Of a stretch of 64,000 bases of DNA, positions 52,542-63,000 are shown piece by piece. Below the pieces are notes generated by a model. The model was not told where the DNA came from. It did not search any database and saw only the letters and a list, made by a program, of their open reading frames with translations. The stretch is from Neoluteolibacter marinus (lineage in GTDB: Bacteria > Verrucomicrobiota > Verrucomicrobiia > Verrucomicrobiales > Akkermansiaceae): contig NZ_JACZFQ010000097.1 of assembly GCF_014904755.1 (NCBI RefSeq), positions 162,176 to 226,175 on the forward strand, given 5' to 3'. The translations under genes were made by a program, and so were the position numbers. Each line of letters opens with the position of its first letter. The first letter of the stretch is position 1.

Positions 52542-52861
52542 GTGTTCGCGTCGGGATGAGACCTTCCCTGCAGGTCGCAGGCGATCTTGTAGGCCTCCAT
52601 CTGCAAGGTGAGAACGCCGATCTTGGCGAGAAGGTCCTTCTCCTTGGCCTTGTGTCGGGCCTCGGCATCGCGCGGATGGGAGCGCAGGGCCTCGGTGCCC
52701 ATCTCGATGAAGTCGGCCTTTCATTGCTCGACCTCACCGACAGTGAGGTCATAGGTGCGGGCGACTTCGGAGGCCGTGGTGAGGCCTTTGATGATCTCGG
52801 TCACGAACTCGGCTTTCCGGCGGGCCGTCCCACGTTTGATGTCCTCGGATTCCTCACTCAT
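52538..52861 (-). pseudogene. IS transposase orfA with in-frame TGA
   Basis: From the ATG at 52861 the frame gives a helix-turn-helix part (KAEFVTEIIKGLTTASEVAR, YDLTVGEVEQ). It is interrupted by TGA at 52721-52723 exactly where relatives have the Trp of a V-E-x-W motif, then continues in frame as KADFIEMGTEALRSHPRDAE and AKIGVLTLQMEAYK. This is a small IS transposase subunit of the helix-turn-helix plus coiled-coil type. A single TGG to TGA change explains the break. With the truncated orfB it marks a dead insertion sequence. Confidence 0.65.
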
Positions 52862-52909
52862 CGCACGGTGGAGCTTGGGGGTTTTGGGGGCATGCGTCGA
52901 TCTCGTCGC

Positions 52910-52957
52910 GGCCAAACAAAGTCCCCGACTTCGTCTTCTGGGGGACCTTTGTTTGCC
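52910..52957. repeat. Long hairpin with 17-18 bp arms
   Basis: GGCCAAACAAAGTCCCC (52910-52926) pairs with GGGGGACCTTTGTTTGCC (52940-52957) apart from one bulge on each arm, with a 13-bp loop. It sits just upstream of the dead transposase, so it may be an insertion-sequence end or a terminator. Confidence 0.5.
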
Positions 52958-53132
52958 GCGCCTCGATCTCCTAAATACCTGTCCAGCCTTTCAGGGGGAC
53001 GCTCCATGCGGCCGGTGCCATTATCATGCAATCTCAAGGATGAGAGGATGAATGCTCAAAGCCTCAGGCATCACGGCGAACCACCCTCATTTCCAAAACT
53101 CTGCTTCCGGAGTGCCTCATTGTCAGGGAAGT

Positions 53133-53675
53133 CTACAAGGCGACCTTTCGGAAATCGTAGCGCATATATGCACGGCTGTTTTTCTCTTCATCGATATAGT
53201 ACTCGCGAACTTCCAAGTTTCCCTCGAGATCAAATTGGAGTGTAGCATCCATTGTTGATGTCGACCAAGGCAAACTACCCCTGTAGCGCCCCGGGAAATC
53301 ATCGTATTTATACTTATACATCTTCGCCAGTATATTCAAATCAAGTATCTTTGGCCAAACAAATTCTGGCGAGCTCGGGGAACCCCGAACTTCAAAACGC
53401 TTGAAAACCTTTCCATTTGGGACGTCTTCCCACTCCAGGATATAAGGCTCAAACATCTCTCCGCAATAAAAACTCCGCCCGATAAGATCATACTCGCCGA
53501 CAATCTCACTAAAATTTGGATCTCCTGAGCTGCGATCAATATCAATCCGATCGTCAGTTGGCTTTGTTGACTCGAGCGTCGGGGATGAATGGAGTGGAGG
53601 TTGGCAACTGGTCAGGTGCAGCGAAAGCAGCACGACAAGCGCAGCGGTGGGGCCGCTCAGTCTTAAAGGAAGCAT
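53133..53675 (-). CDS. Orphan lipoprotein, unknown function
   Basis: 180 residues. The leader ends LSLHLTSC, a lipobox with the acylated Cys at about 24. The mature part is short, rich in Tyr, Asp and Glu, and lacks recognisable motifs; DATLQFDLEGNLEVREYYID suggests a small beta structure. It belongs to an AT-richer stretch unlike the core to the left, consistent with recent acquisition. No neighbour points to a role. Confidence 0.65.
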   Translation of the reverse strand: MLPLRLSGPTAALVVLLSLHLTSCQPPLHSSPTLESTKPTDDRIDIDRSSGDPNFSEIVGEYDLIGRSFYCGEMFEPYILEWEDVPNGKVFKRFEVRGSPSSPEFVWPKILDLNILAKMYKYKYDDFPGRYRGSLPWSTSTMDATLQFDLEGNLEVREYYIDEEKNSRAYMRYDFRKVAL

Positions 53676-53830
53676 GGCAGATTAGATCTGTTGATCGCAG
53701 CCCAAGCAAACGAGTATTTTGGTGCCGCGCTTATTCCGCCCCGGTTGCTTGGCGCTTTGTGAATTTGATCACAAGCTCCAATTCTCCAAGGCCTTGTAAG
53801 TTTTGTTATTATTGGTCGACGACTCACGGG

Positions 53831-54274
53831 TTAATTCGTCTTCACTAGGGTATGCTTTGAAGCTTTATCATCGAGGTTTTTCTTTCTCACTGCATCAAGA
53901 ACTGCCTCGTGGGGAGTGTCGCCAAATCCGACCGCGTATTTCTTCAGCGTGCAATTCCACCCCGAAACCTTTTTATTGTATTCAATTAAAGCGTATTTTA
54001 GACCGACTCCCGACACAATTCGGATTTTTGTTTCATCATATCGATGCATATCGTTAAGACTCTTCCGCGCTCGGATGGCTGTATCACCTCTCCTTTCACC
54101 TTCCGAACCCGTCTGGACAAAGTAGAACTCGTCTTCTTGGAAGGTGGACTGAACTTTTCCGCTTTGACAAACCTTGTCTTTGATCCCGATTGCTATTGCA
54201 TGATAAGATTGGGCGCACGCAATATTGACTGATGCCAAGAAGAGCAAAACCCATTTTGTTTCAATAAACTTCAT
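53831..54274 (-). CDS. Orphan exported protein, unknown function
   Basis: 147 residues. Signal peptide KWVLLFLASVNIACAQ. The mature part has two Cys (C37-region and WNCTLKKYAVGFG) that could form a disulfide, and the tail GDTPHEAVLDAVRKKN resembles small periplasmic DUF4189-like proteins only weakly. This is the most AT-rich gene in the window by eye. It may be co-transcribed with the lipoprotein gene 155 bp downstream. Confidence 0.6.
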   Translation of the reverse strand: MKFIETKWVLLFLASVNIACAQSYHAIAIGIKDKVCQSGKVQSTFQEDEFYFVQTGSEGERRGDTAIRARKSLNDMHRYDETKIRIVSGVGLKYALIEYNKKVSGWNCTLKKYAVGFGDTPHEAVLDAVRKKNLDDKASKHTLVKTN

Positions 54275-54368
54275 TTTGATTTCAATTGTTATGGTTAATT
54301 ACTGCTGATTTAAAGCTATAGGATCAATTACGAAATGCGAAAAATGAAAGGTGTCACGGAAGGGGGGG

Positions 54369-57300
54369 TCAGAACGCTCCCTCCGACACCTCCTCTGACG
54401 TTCTGCGTTCCACCCTTACCCGCAGGAAACGGTGAGCAGCGACGCCAATTGCCTGGGAATCGTGGATCCGGACTATATGGGTCCCGTCATCAAGCGGATA
54501 TTCATCAGACTCGGCGGCACCTACAAACGGGCCGCCCCTCTCGCTACGGGCGATCTCAACCCAACTCCCACTGAGACTCCCGGAAGACTCCGCCAGTATT
54601 GTCACGTCCGTCCGCGACGGATCACGGAGGAAAACCAAAGTGAGATGAGGATCTCCGGTTGCAGGGCTAGTCTCGAGGCGGGGCAATCCCGCTGTCCCGT
54701 CCATCCCCCGGGTCAGGACCAAGGCATACTTGATCAGGTTGACGATCCCATCGCCGTCAGGTGCGGCGAGATCGGCCGCATCTCCGGTGTTCTCCCCAGT
54801 TCCGAAGTGGAGCTGCCGCCAGTCGGAAATGTCCGGAGCCGGGGCAACCGTGACGACGATGTCGGCAATGGTGGACGCCCCGTGGGCATCGCTCACCGTG
54901 ACAGGGATGGAATCTTGTCCTGAAAAGCCATCGGGGGGCGAGTAAAGGATCGATTCGGCCGAAAGTTCCACCGCTCCACCTGCCGCCGAGACTGTGGCGA
55001 TCGAAGTCACAAGGACGGCGGCCCCTTCTGGGTCGGACGCGGTGGCGAGCAACTCGCCGATCGAAATGGATAGAGGCGTTCGATAGGGGGTGGAAACCGT
55101 GAGTCCGGTGAAGTCGGGCGGCGAGTTCGGCGTGCGGAACACCGCATCCGGGGTTGAGAAGGAGCCGTTTGCCGTCGTCGCGGTGAACCGGTAGTGATAC
55201 GTCACCCCGGGGGTGAGGTCGGTCAGCGTGGCCTCAGCGCCCTGCCATTCCCCGTGCGGAGAGAGGGAAAGAACCAGCTCGGCGGATTTCCCGTAGCCGA
55301 TCGTGGTTCCATATTCCACCACCACCGAAGTTGCTCCAGCCGATGGATCCACACTGGCGTGGAGAGTCGCTCCAGTAGCGACAATCCCGGTCGGGTCTCC
55401 TGCGGAAACGACTAGGTCGAAGGCGAGCAATTCCTTGCCCACCTCCGGCAGGATGCCCGCGAAGAATACGGTATTCGCTCCACACACGAGTTCCGTGACC
55501 TCGAGGATGCTCCGGCCCTTGCCATCCCGCACGCGGACGGTGCCCTCCGCAGTCCCATCGGTTTTCCAAAGCTCGGTTTCGAGGTCGGTCACCGCCAGCC
55601 CATCGGTTGCCGTGAAATAGAGAGTCGAACTGACGGCAGCAAGGCAGGTCGGGTTGCTGGAACTGGATCCACTCCGGATGTCGCAAACCAACGCCGTGCC
55701 CGCCTCGGTGCCATCGCTTTTCCACAGTTCGGCCCCGTTCGTGCCGTCGTCCGCCCGGAAGAACCAGGTGCTACCCGACGCGACGATCCGACTGGGCTCG
55801 CTGGATCCGGTGCCTGGTAGGATATCCTTCACCCGATAGGTGCCGGCAGCGCTTCCGTCGCTTCGCCACAGCTCAGTCCCTCCCGTGCTATCGCGGGCCG
55901 AGAAGCACATCACCGGACCGATCCATACGAAGTAGCCAGGATAGGAGGAGTCCGCACCTGGTTCGATATCACTCAACAAAAGGGTTCCTTCCTCGGTCCC
56001 ATCCGACTTCCACAATTCGTAACCATCAACGCCGTTGTTTGCGCGGAAATAGAGAGCAGAACCGCCAGCGTGGAGCCCCCAAATCTCACTCGAAGCGCCA
56101 CCCGGTCGGATGTCCTTGACGAGCGTCGTACCCACCGAGGTGCCGTCGCTCTTCCAAAGCTCTGCTCCGCTCGTTCCATCTGTCGCCGTGAAATAGAGGA
56201 TCCCCCCCATTTCCCGAAGATTCTCCGGCGAGCTCCCCGTGGACCCAGGCCTGATGTCTCTCACTTGGAACGTTCCCTCCTCTGTTCCATCGCTGCACCA
56301 GAGTTCCTGCCCGCCGAGGTCGTTGGTGGCCTTGAAGAACAATTTCGTCCCCACGACGGTGAGTTCGCTAGGATTACTGGAACCGGCGCCAGTCCGGATA
56401 TCCCTGACCCGGACGGTTCCTGCTTCGGTTCCGTCGCTCCGCCACAGCTCCCTGCCCTCCGTGATGGTTTGAGCACTGAAATAGGTTACGGCGCCGACGG
56501 TCAGGAAACCTGAGGGATTGGAGTAGGCGCTCGGGCCACCGGGAGCAATGTCTTTGACCAGTGAAGTTCCCCCCGAGGTGCCGTTGGACACCCACAGTTC
56601 GTGGGAGTGGGCGCCATCATCCGCACCAAAGAAGCACTGTTCGCCCACGACCTGCAGCGACATGGGAAAGCTGGACCCGGTACCCGCCGGAAAATCCATG
56701 AAGATGTGGGTGCCTTCGCTCGTCCCGTCCGTGACCCAAAGCTCTTTCCTCGCGTATTGGGTGGTGAACATGGCCTTGTCACCGATGCCAGTGAAGCCGT
56801 ATGGATAGGCTGACGGAATCCCTGGATCAAGGTCCTTCACCAGAGCGGTTCCCGCTTCAGTACCGTCGCTCTTCCAGAACTCCCAACCTGCATTTCCATC
56901 GCTGGCAGCGAAGTAGAGGGAGTTACCGACCGCGGCGAGACTCTGAGGAGAGCTACTGGCGGAACCCGGTCGAATGTCCCTTACCCTCGTCGTGCCCGTC
57001 TCGGTGCCATCGCTTGCCCAGAGTTCAGACCCGGCTTGATCGGTAGCGCCGAAATAGAGTGTCGATCCAGCGACGGTGAGATTCGCAGGGTATCCGGAAC
57101 CCGAAGGGTTGAGATCCTTCACTTGCACGGTCCCGGCTTCGGTGCCGTCGCTTTTCCAAAGCTCCGTACCCGCGGGCCCGGCGGCCGAGAAAAATACCTG
57201 ATCGTTGAAAGCGGTCAGGTAACTGGGAGAGCTTGAGTAGTAGACAATGCGAAAGCCTTGCCAATAGCTTCCCGGACGGATGTCCTTTACAAGCACAGTC

Positions 57301-58091
57301 CCCGCCGCAGTGCCATCGCTCTTGTACAGTTCGGTGCCGATTCCTGAGCCGTAGGCAGTGAAATACAATGTCGTTCCCACGACCACAAAGTTGTCCGGAC
57401 TGCTGCTTGAAGTTCCTGGATAGATGTCGCTCACGAGAGTAGTCCCCTCCTCGGTGCCATCCGTTCTCCACAGCTCTCTTCCGGACGTAGCGTTAGTCGC
57501 TCCGAAATAGAGGTACCCACCCATTTCCGCGTATTGCAGCATCGGGGTGCTGCCTTCGTTGCCCGGATTGATGTCACGAACCAGATGGGTTCCTTCCGGT
57601 GATCCGTCGGAACACCAGAGTTCATAGCCGTGTCCATCTGCATCAGAGATGAAAAATAGCGTCGAGCCTAGGACCGCCACCGGGGACAAGTGGCGAGAAT
57701 TCTCACCTTCGACCAATTCCCTCACACGCACTGTTCCCACCTCAGTCCCATCGCTTTTCCAAAGCTCATACCCTTCTCCGGGGGCGCACGCGCTGAAATA
57801 CAGAACGGGCCCGCAAGCCGTGAGGTCCTTCGGATTACTCGATCCCCCGCCGGGATAGATATCCTTGACCCGGCAGGTGCCAGCAACGCTTCCATCCGTT
57901 TTCCAAAGCTCCCTCCCACAGTCGTCCTTCGCGGTGAAATAGACCGTCCCCCCCATCCGCACGAAGTCTCCAATCTCGGGGTGGTAGTCGATCGTAGCGA
58001 CCGGGTTGATGTCGGCGACCAACTCCGGAGTCTGGGATGCGACGCATACCGAAAGAAGGGACGCTGACAACAGAGCAATTCGTAGCTTCAT
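54369..58091 (-). CDS. ELWxxDGT-repeat secreted protein with Fn3/cadherin-like and verrucomicrobial tail
   Basis: 1240 residues. After the signal peptide (IALLSASLLSVCVA) come 17 copies of an approximately 50-residue unit with the core ELWKSDGTEAGT (with YELWCSDG, WEFWKSDG and HELWVSNG variants) over residues 50-850, a predicted propeller. An Fn3-like segment (LTPGVTYHYRFTATT) and a cadherin-like segment (IPVTVSDAHGASTIADIVVTV) follow. The last 160 residues (WRQLHFGTGENTGDAADLAAPDGDGIVNLIKYAL pattern) are the tail of many secreted verrucomicrobial proteins. The ATG at 58091 begins the signal peptide. Function is unknown; an extracellular adhesion or binding role is likely. Confidence 0.9.
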   Translation of the reverse strand: MKLRIALLSASLLSVCVASQTPELVADINPVATIDYHPEIGDFVRMGGTVYFTAKDDCGRELWKTDGSVAGTCRVKDIYPGGGSSNPKDLTACGPVLYFSACAPGEGYELWKSDGTEVGTVRVRELVEGENSRHLSPVAVLGSTLFFISDADGHGYELWCSDGSPEGTHLVRDINPGNEGSTPMLQYAEMGGYLYFGATNATSGRELWRTDGTEEGTTLVSDIYPGTSSSSPDNFVVVGTTLYFTAYGSGIGTELYKSDGTAAGTVLVKDIRPGSYWQGFRIVYYSSSPSYLTAFNDQVFFSAAGPAGTELWKSDGTEAGTVQVKDLNPSGSGYPANLTVAGSTLYFGATDQAGSELWASDGTETGTTRVRDIRPGSASSSPQSLAAVGNSLYFAASDGNAGWEFWKSDGTEAGTALVKDLDPGIPSAYPYGFTGIGDKAMFTTQYARKELWVTDGTSEGTHIFMDFPAGTGSSFPMSLQVVGEQCFFGADDGAHSHELWVSNGTSGGTSLVKDIAPGGPSAYSNPSGFLTVGAVTYFSAQTITEGRELWRSDGTEAGTVRVRDIRTGAGSSNPSELTVVGTKLFFKATNDLGGQELWCSDGTEEGTFQVRDIRPGSTGSSPENLREMGGILYFTATDGTSGAELWKSDGTSVGTTLVKDIRPGGASSEIWGLHAGGSALYFRANNGVDGYELWKSDGTEEGTLLLSDIEPGADSSYPGYFVWIGPVMCFSARDSTGGTELWRSDGSAAGTYRVKDILPGTGSSEPSRIVASGSTWFFRADDGTNGAELWKSDGTEAGTALVCDIRSGSSSSNPTCLAAVSSTLYFTATDGLAVTDLETELWKTDGTAEGTVRVRDGKGRSILEVTELVCGANTVFFAGILPEVGKELLAFDLVVSAGDPTGIVATGATLHASVDPSAGATSVVVEYGTTIGYGKSAELVLSLSPHGEWQGAEATLTDLTPGVTYHYRFTATTANGSFSTPDAVFRTPNSPPDFTGLTVSTPYRTPLSISIGELLATASDPEGAAVLVTSIATVSAAGGAVELSAESILYSPPDGFSGQDSIPVTVSDAHGASTIADIVVTVAPAPDISDWRQLHFGTGENTGDAADLAAPDGDGIVNLIKYALVLTRGMDGTAGLPRLETSPATGDPHLTLVFLRDPSRTDVTILAESSGSLSGSWVEIARSERGGPFVGAAESDEYPLDDGTHIVRIHDSQAIGVAAHRFLRVRVERRTSEEVSEGAF

Positions 58092-58272
58092 GGGTGCAGG
58101 AGCAGACCCGAGCGTGCCCAACCGGCTTGACTCGCGTCACCCCCCGAAACTACGCAAGACCTCCTGTTGACCGGGCTTCGAGCGAAATAGCCCAACCTAA
58201 CAAAAATCGGTCAGCTGGACAGATTAACGGCTTCCCATCACGCACCGCATTGTTCAAGGCTTCCAGATCTGC

Positions 58273-58839
58273 ATGATTCCTGGAGACCGCGTTTCTCATG
58301 ACAAATCAATGGGGAGGCTCCTGAGAGCCCTTGACCGCGAAGAACACAGGACCGCTCGAAGCGTTGAAGCCTGGGTGGTCGTGCTGGACAGTCTCGGATG
58401 GTGCGCGGCACTGCGAGAGGATGCCGATCGGGCATTGTGCCTCAGTCCCCGGGCGGCCGCATGGTGGAGAGATTCCAATGGAGGCGAGGTGTGCTGGAGG
58501 CAGCTCACGGCGGCCCTCGATCACATTCCGGTGGAGGCTTTCCTCGTCCGAACGGAGGCACTTTGGGTTTGGCGCCGGGCGCCTAATAGCGTGAACGCCC
58601 CGCCCCGCCCAAGCTTGGCGCCAAGCGAGTTGACCCGGCGCGAAGCGGAGATCCTTGGCTGGTTGCGTCAGGGAAAGAGCGGACCGGAGATCGCAGCAAT
58701 CGTTGGCTGCGCCCGGCGTACCGTGGAAAGCCACGTAGCACGGATCTACAAGAAGCTCGGCGTGAGAAGCAGGGCCCAACTGATGTTCCACAATCCTTCA
58801 ACCAACGATGGCGGCAAGCAAGCGAAGCGAGTTTCTTGA
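58273..58839 (+). CDS. LuxR-type transcription regulator
   Basis: 188 residues. The C-terminal helix-turn-helix at about 115-175 is of LuxR/NarL type: LTRREAEILGWLRQGKSGPEIA, TVESHVARIYKKLGVRSRAQL. The N-terminal 110 residues, with EAWVVVLDSLGWCAAL and LSPRAAAWW, resemble a degenerate PAS-like sensor. It is divergent from the ELWxxDGT gene (181 bp between starts), so it may regulate that gene. It overlaps the next LuxR-type gene by 32 bp. Confidence 0.82.
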   Translation: MIPGDRVSHDKSMGRLLRALDREEHRTARSVEAWVVVLDSLGWCAALREDADRALCLSPRAAAWWRDSNGGEVCWRQLTAALDHIPVEAFLVRTEALWVWRRAPNSVNAPPRPSLAPSELTRREAEILGWLRQGKSGPEIAAIVGCARRTVESHVARIYKKLGVRSRAQLMFHNPSTNDGGKQAKRVS

Positions 58840-59671
58840 CATCACCTCACGGGATCTGAAACGCGTCGATCAGATCACCGCGCGGTTGTCTGAAGCCGAC
58901 GATCGCACCACGCTGGGTCGTGAGTTCGTGACTGAAATGGAGCGCTTCCTCCCCGCGGATTGCATGCTCTGGAACGTGTGGACGAACGGCATGGAGCGGG
59001 TCCTTGAGTTTTCCGGGAACACGGGTTGGTCGGAAGAGGTGCTGGCTCCGCACGCCGGAGCTGTCAACGAGACAATCCGCTTCCATCCTGTTATCGCCTC
59101 CGGACAGGCTAAGGCATATTGGCGACGCCCGCAGCGAATGTCGGACTTCCAGTCGTACGGCCGCTTCCAGTCAAATCCCCTCTACCGCGAGGTGTATCGT
59201 CACATCGAAGCAAACTACCAGATTGGATTTCACTCAGCGCAGCTCGACGACGGGGTGCTGAATCTTTGCTGGAACCTCAAGAGCCGGGATTTCAGGGACG
59301 CAGAGTTGCAGAAAATGCACCTGATCGGCCAAAGAGTCGGGGATTTGGCAAAGCGGCTGGATCAAAGCAAGAGTCTTCGGGCAACATGGCAAAAACTGAA
59401 GGACCGGCTGGAATCAGTGGGGGTCGCGACGGAAAACGGCAACTCGATGCTCACTCCGACAGACGGGAAAATCCTAGCAGGGTTGATCTCGGGCAATCCT
59501 CGGGTCGAGATCGCAGCAAATCTGGGCTGTCGCCGCGACACCCTCGACCGCCATATCGCAATCATCCGGGAGCGCCTCGGCTTCGACAGCGTGGCTCACC
59601 TCCTCGCCGCGATGGCAGATCTGGCTGTTTTCACGGAACGGTCGAGAGATCCAGATCCCAAAAAGCCTTGA
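58808..59671 (+). CDS. LuxR-type regulator with N-terminal GAF/autoinducer-like sensor
   Basis: 287 residues. The N-terminal 200 residues (REFVTEMERFLPADCMLWNVW, LYREVYRHIEANYQIGFHSAQ, LNLCWNLKSRDFRDAEL) have the pattern of GAF-like sensor domains. The C-terminal domain LTPTDGKILAGLISGNPRVEI, CRRDTLDRHIAIIRERLG is a LuxR-type helix-turn-helix. It begins 32 bp before the end of the preceding LuxR-type gene, so the two are translated together and may form a heteromeric pair. Confidence 0.8.
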   Translation: MAASKRSEFLDITSRDLKRVDQITARLSEADDRTTLGREFVTEMERFLPADCMLWNVWTNGMERVLEFSGNTGWSEEVLAPHAGAVNETIRFHPVIASGQAKAYWRRPQRMSDFQSYGRFQSNPLYREVYRHIEANYQIGFHSAQLDDGVLNLCWNLKSRDFRDAELQKMHLIGQRVGDLAKRLDQSKSLRATWQKLKDRLESVGVATENGNSMLTPTDGKILAGLISGNPRVEIAANLGCRRDTLDRHIAIIRERLGFDSVAHLLAAMADLAVFTERSRDPDPKKP

Positions 59672-60015
59672 GACCTCGTTGCTGCAGACGATGAGAAAGC
59701 GAAGGATTGACTCTTTCGCACAGGGTAGCCGAGGGCACCCAGACGTCATTCCCATCGGCCCGCGGATGGGTCCATTGTTCGCCGTCGTCCTACGACCCGT
59801 AGCCTGTGAACATCACCGGAACTACCTGGAATCGTTCCCTTTACGTCGAAATGCCGGCGATCGCCGGTAGTCCAAGCCTTAGCCAGACGGAATCTCCTTG
59901 GGGAGACCGGAAACATCGAGAGTTCCAGCCGACAGGGCTAACTCTTACCCGTCCCTCCTTGAAGGCAGACGAAGACGTCCTGTTGCTGCGTGCTCAGCCG
60001 CCCACATAAAGACCA
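59672..60015. other. Gene-free stretch between the regulator pair and the lipase gene
   Basis: No convincing reading frame. The only structure seen is a perfect 14-bp palindrome CCGGCGATCGCCGG at 59854-59867, which could bind a protein or be incidental. Confidence 0.4.
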
Positions 60016-63000
60016 TCACTCACCGACCACCTCGCTCCAAATGAACCCAGTCTTCGCGTCCTCAACCGGATCGAGGATTCGAATTGTCAGATACTCCCAG
60101 TCGGAGAATCCGTCTCCGTCAATATCGCGCAATGGAGGCAAGCCGGAGTCGAGGGGCGGATCCGCCCGGAGCAGGCCAAGTTGGGGTGCTGCCGACAAAC
60201 CACCATCAGCAAAGAACTTGTAGCTTACACCATCGATGGGCTGCGAGACCATCTCAATGCCTTCCTCGAATGCAAGGCCAGCCCGGACCGGAAGGGTTAG
60301 AGTAAAGAATCTCTCGCCTCCGATCAATTGGACTGAACTCCTCCGCTTTCCTTCGTTGCCCCCAGTCCCGAGGGGATCCGAGTCATTGGCGAAATGCAGG
60401 ATGTTTTCGATGCCATCCCCATTTGGGTCATCCTCCAGACCGTCATTGTAACCCTTCGTAAGCCCGAGCGCATCTGCCCACCTATCGTAAGCTGTTGGAG
60501 CCGATAACATAAAGCTGATGTTATCGACAACCACCGAAGCACCCGATGAATCATCGCTGTTCAGAGCGATGAATAATTCAATGTCCTGCCCCGTAAACCT
60601 CGCAATATCGAAAACACCGGAGTTGTAAACCTCGCCGTCCTGCATGAACTCTCCCTCAAGGGCAAACAGGAGCTCGTTACCGATCCCAAAACTCAAGAAA
60701 TCGCGATCCCCAAAGTCAGAAACTCGGAAATCAAAGGCCAACCCCACTGCCTCCTCAGGAACTGAGACCGGAACCCAAGTATATGCCGGAGAGTTCTCTT
60801 CGAGAACTATCTTTAGATCCTGGATCGCCCGATCCCCGTTTTCCATGGACGCCTGCACCTTGCCAACCGCACCCCAAACTTGATCGGACAGGAATAGGCC
60901 AATCGAAGCGCCGACACTAAAGACGCGAGCCGCATCCCTGAACTGGATGATCTCCTCGCGGGTCGAGCCCTGAAGCAGGACTGGCTCATCGGAAACACTG
61001 AACGTTTGGATGTGGTATTGTGGGGAGCTGGGAATCGTCCCGCCGAGCCGAAGGGCTGCATGATAACCTGGAGAGTCGCTGCCCGCGGACGCCCCGGTTC
61101 TCCATGCTTCGGCCGACATCCTATACCACTCGATCGGATACGAGTGCCAGCCTACTGCTCCCAGTATTGCACCTTCGGGCAAGAACACATTGACCGCATC
61201 GCTTTGCAGCGCACCAACTATCGAGACATAGTTCTCATTGAAGGAATACCGGGAAGTTGGATCAGCAAAAACTGATCCGACGGACGAAGCCAAGGGAATC
61301 TGGGTGGCATTGGTGATCGAAGCGTCATCCATCAAAGAAGCCTGAATGGGCACGGCATCCAACCCCTCCCGTTCCACCAGCATGTCGATGGACTCTCCCA
61401 CGATTAGCGCTCCAAGACTATGCCCAACAAAGTGGACATGATCCCCATAGGCTGGACCAACCAGATCGGCAAGTGCCGCTGCCAACTCCGATGCCTGGTG
61501 CGGTGTGCGTGAGCGCGCGAGCGTGATCCCCACTCCCGTGCCGGCCTTGTCACTCCAGTCCCAAGCAAGGATGTTGAGGTCCGGCGATCCCGCTAACACC
61601 TCACCTGCCAAAGCATTGAACACATTTGGCGAACTGTTCCACCCATGCACAAACAGAATCACCGGGTCTGCCGGATCAAAACTTGAGAGGTCCCCATCAA
61701 ATGCACTTCCATTCCATTGCTTCAGCCCAGTCTCGACAAATGGATCAGGCTCTTGCAACTCCTCGAGCGTCACATGAACCTCTGGATCGGGTTCACGAAC
61801 GGTTTGAATGACCTCAAGAGGTGAGATGCTGTTTGTGTTGTAGAACACCAAGTAGCCCCCCCCTCCGGGGAAAGGCTCCTCGCCGCTTATGCTTTCTGCA
61901 GATGACGACCCCGAAACCACTAATGACCCCAACGGCCCGAGTCCGATCGCCGCGGCTTTGGAGCCAAGGCTTACCACACTTTCATCCTCGAGACTCCCAC
62001 TCGGGTCATATCGTCGGAGCGAGTAAACAGCCTGACCTGCATTCTCGCGAATCGCTAGCGCCAACACTCGATCACGGCGATCAATCTGGATATTCACAAC
62101 AGTGGCGGCAGTAGTGGTTCCATTGAACTGAACCGCAAAGGCACTGGACCATATAACCTCAAAACCAGGGCTAAACTTCTCGACCACAGCTTGCCTGCCC
62201 TCCGCATTTGTTGTTACGCCTCCAACGATTATGTTTCCGACCGAATCGACTTGGACGGAGTGCAGGACGGTCGCGCTCCCTTGGGAGGGGTCTGCACGAA
62301 AGTTTTCGAGCGCGCCGGAGTGAGAAAATCGTGCGATAAACCCAGCTAAATACCGTCCGACCGAACTGCCGCTCGGGGTCTGAGAGGTGTAACCTGCAAC
62401 TACGACCGAGGAATCCGAAGTTACTGCAACAGCGTTGATCTGTCCGTTATTTGAACCCTCGGAGTTCATGAGCCTCCTAATCCAGACTTGGCTACCGCTA
62501 TTCGAAATCTTCCCGACAGCACAATCTCGTCTAGAATAGACTGGTGAGCTTACAATTCCTCCGAAGTAGATGTACCCATTCGTGTCTGACGTAATGCCCC
62601 CCAGAAAGTCATCTCCTTTCGAGCCAAAATACCTTCTCCATAGGAGCGACATTTCAGAGGAGAACTTTGAAATACAAATGTCCTTCTTTCCAAGACCGGG
62701 ATCATTGCTGGCTCCATCTCCGGCAACGACGATTTCATTTCTCGCGGTGAGGTGGATTCGCAGGGCACTCGACATGCCTGTCGAACGCGTCCAAATCCGC
62801 TCTCCACTTCTTGAGTATTTGATGACTTCACGATCCTCCTCAGAAAACTGACTACCCTTGACGAGAACATAAATGTCGCCAACCGCATCCCGATCCGAAT
62901 CGAGCACGATCTCCGAGAACCTTTCAATTTGATCAATCTCAAGTTCCTTGCCCGTCGCCAGCTGAATTACACCAACTAAGGCGAACAGAAAGATTCCCAG

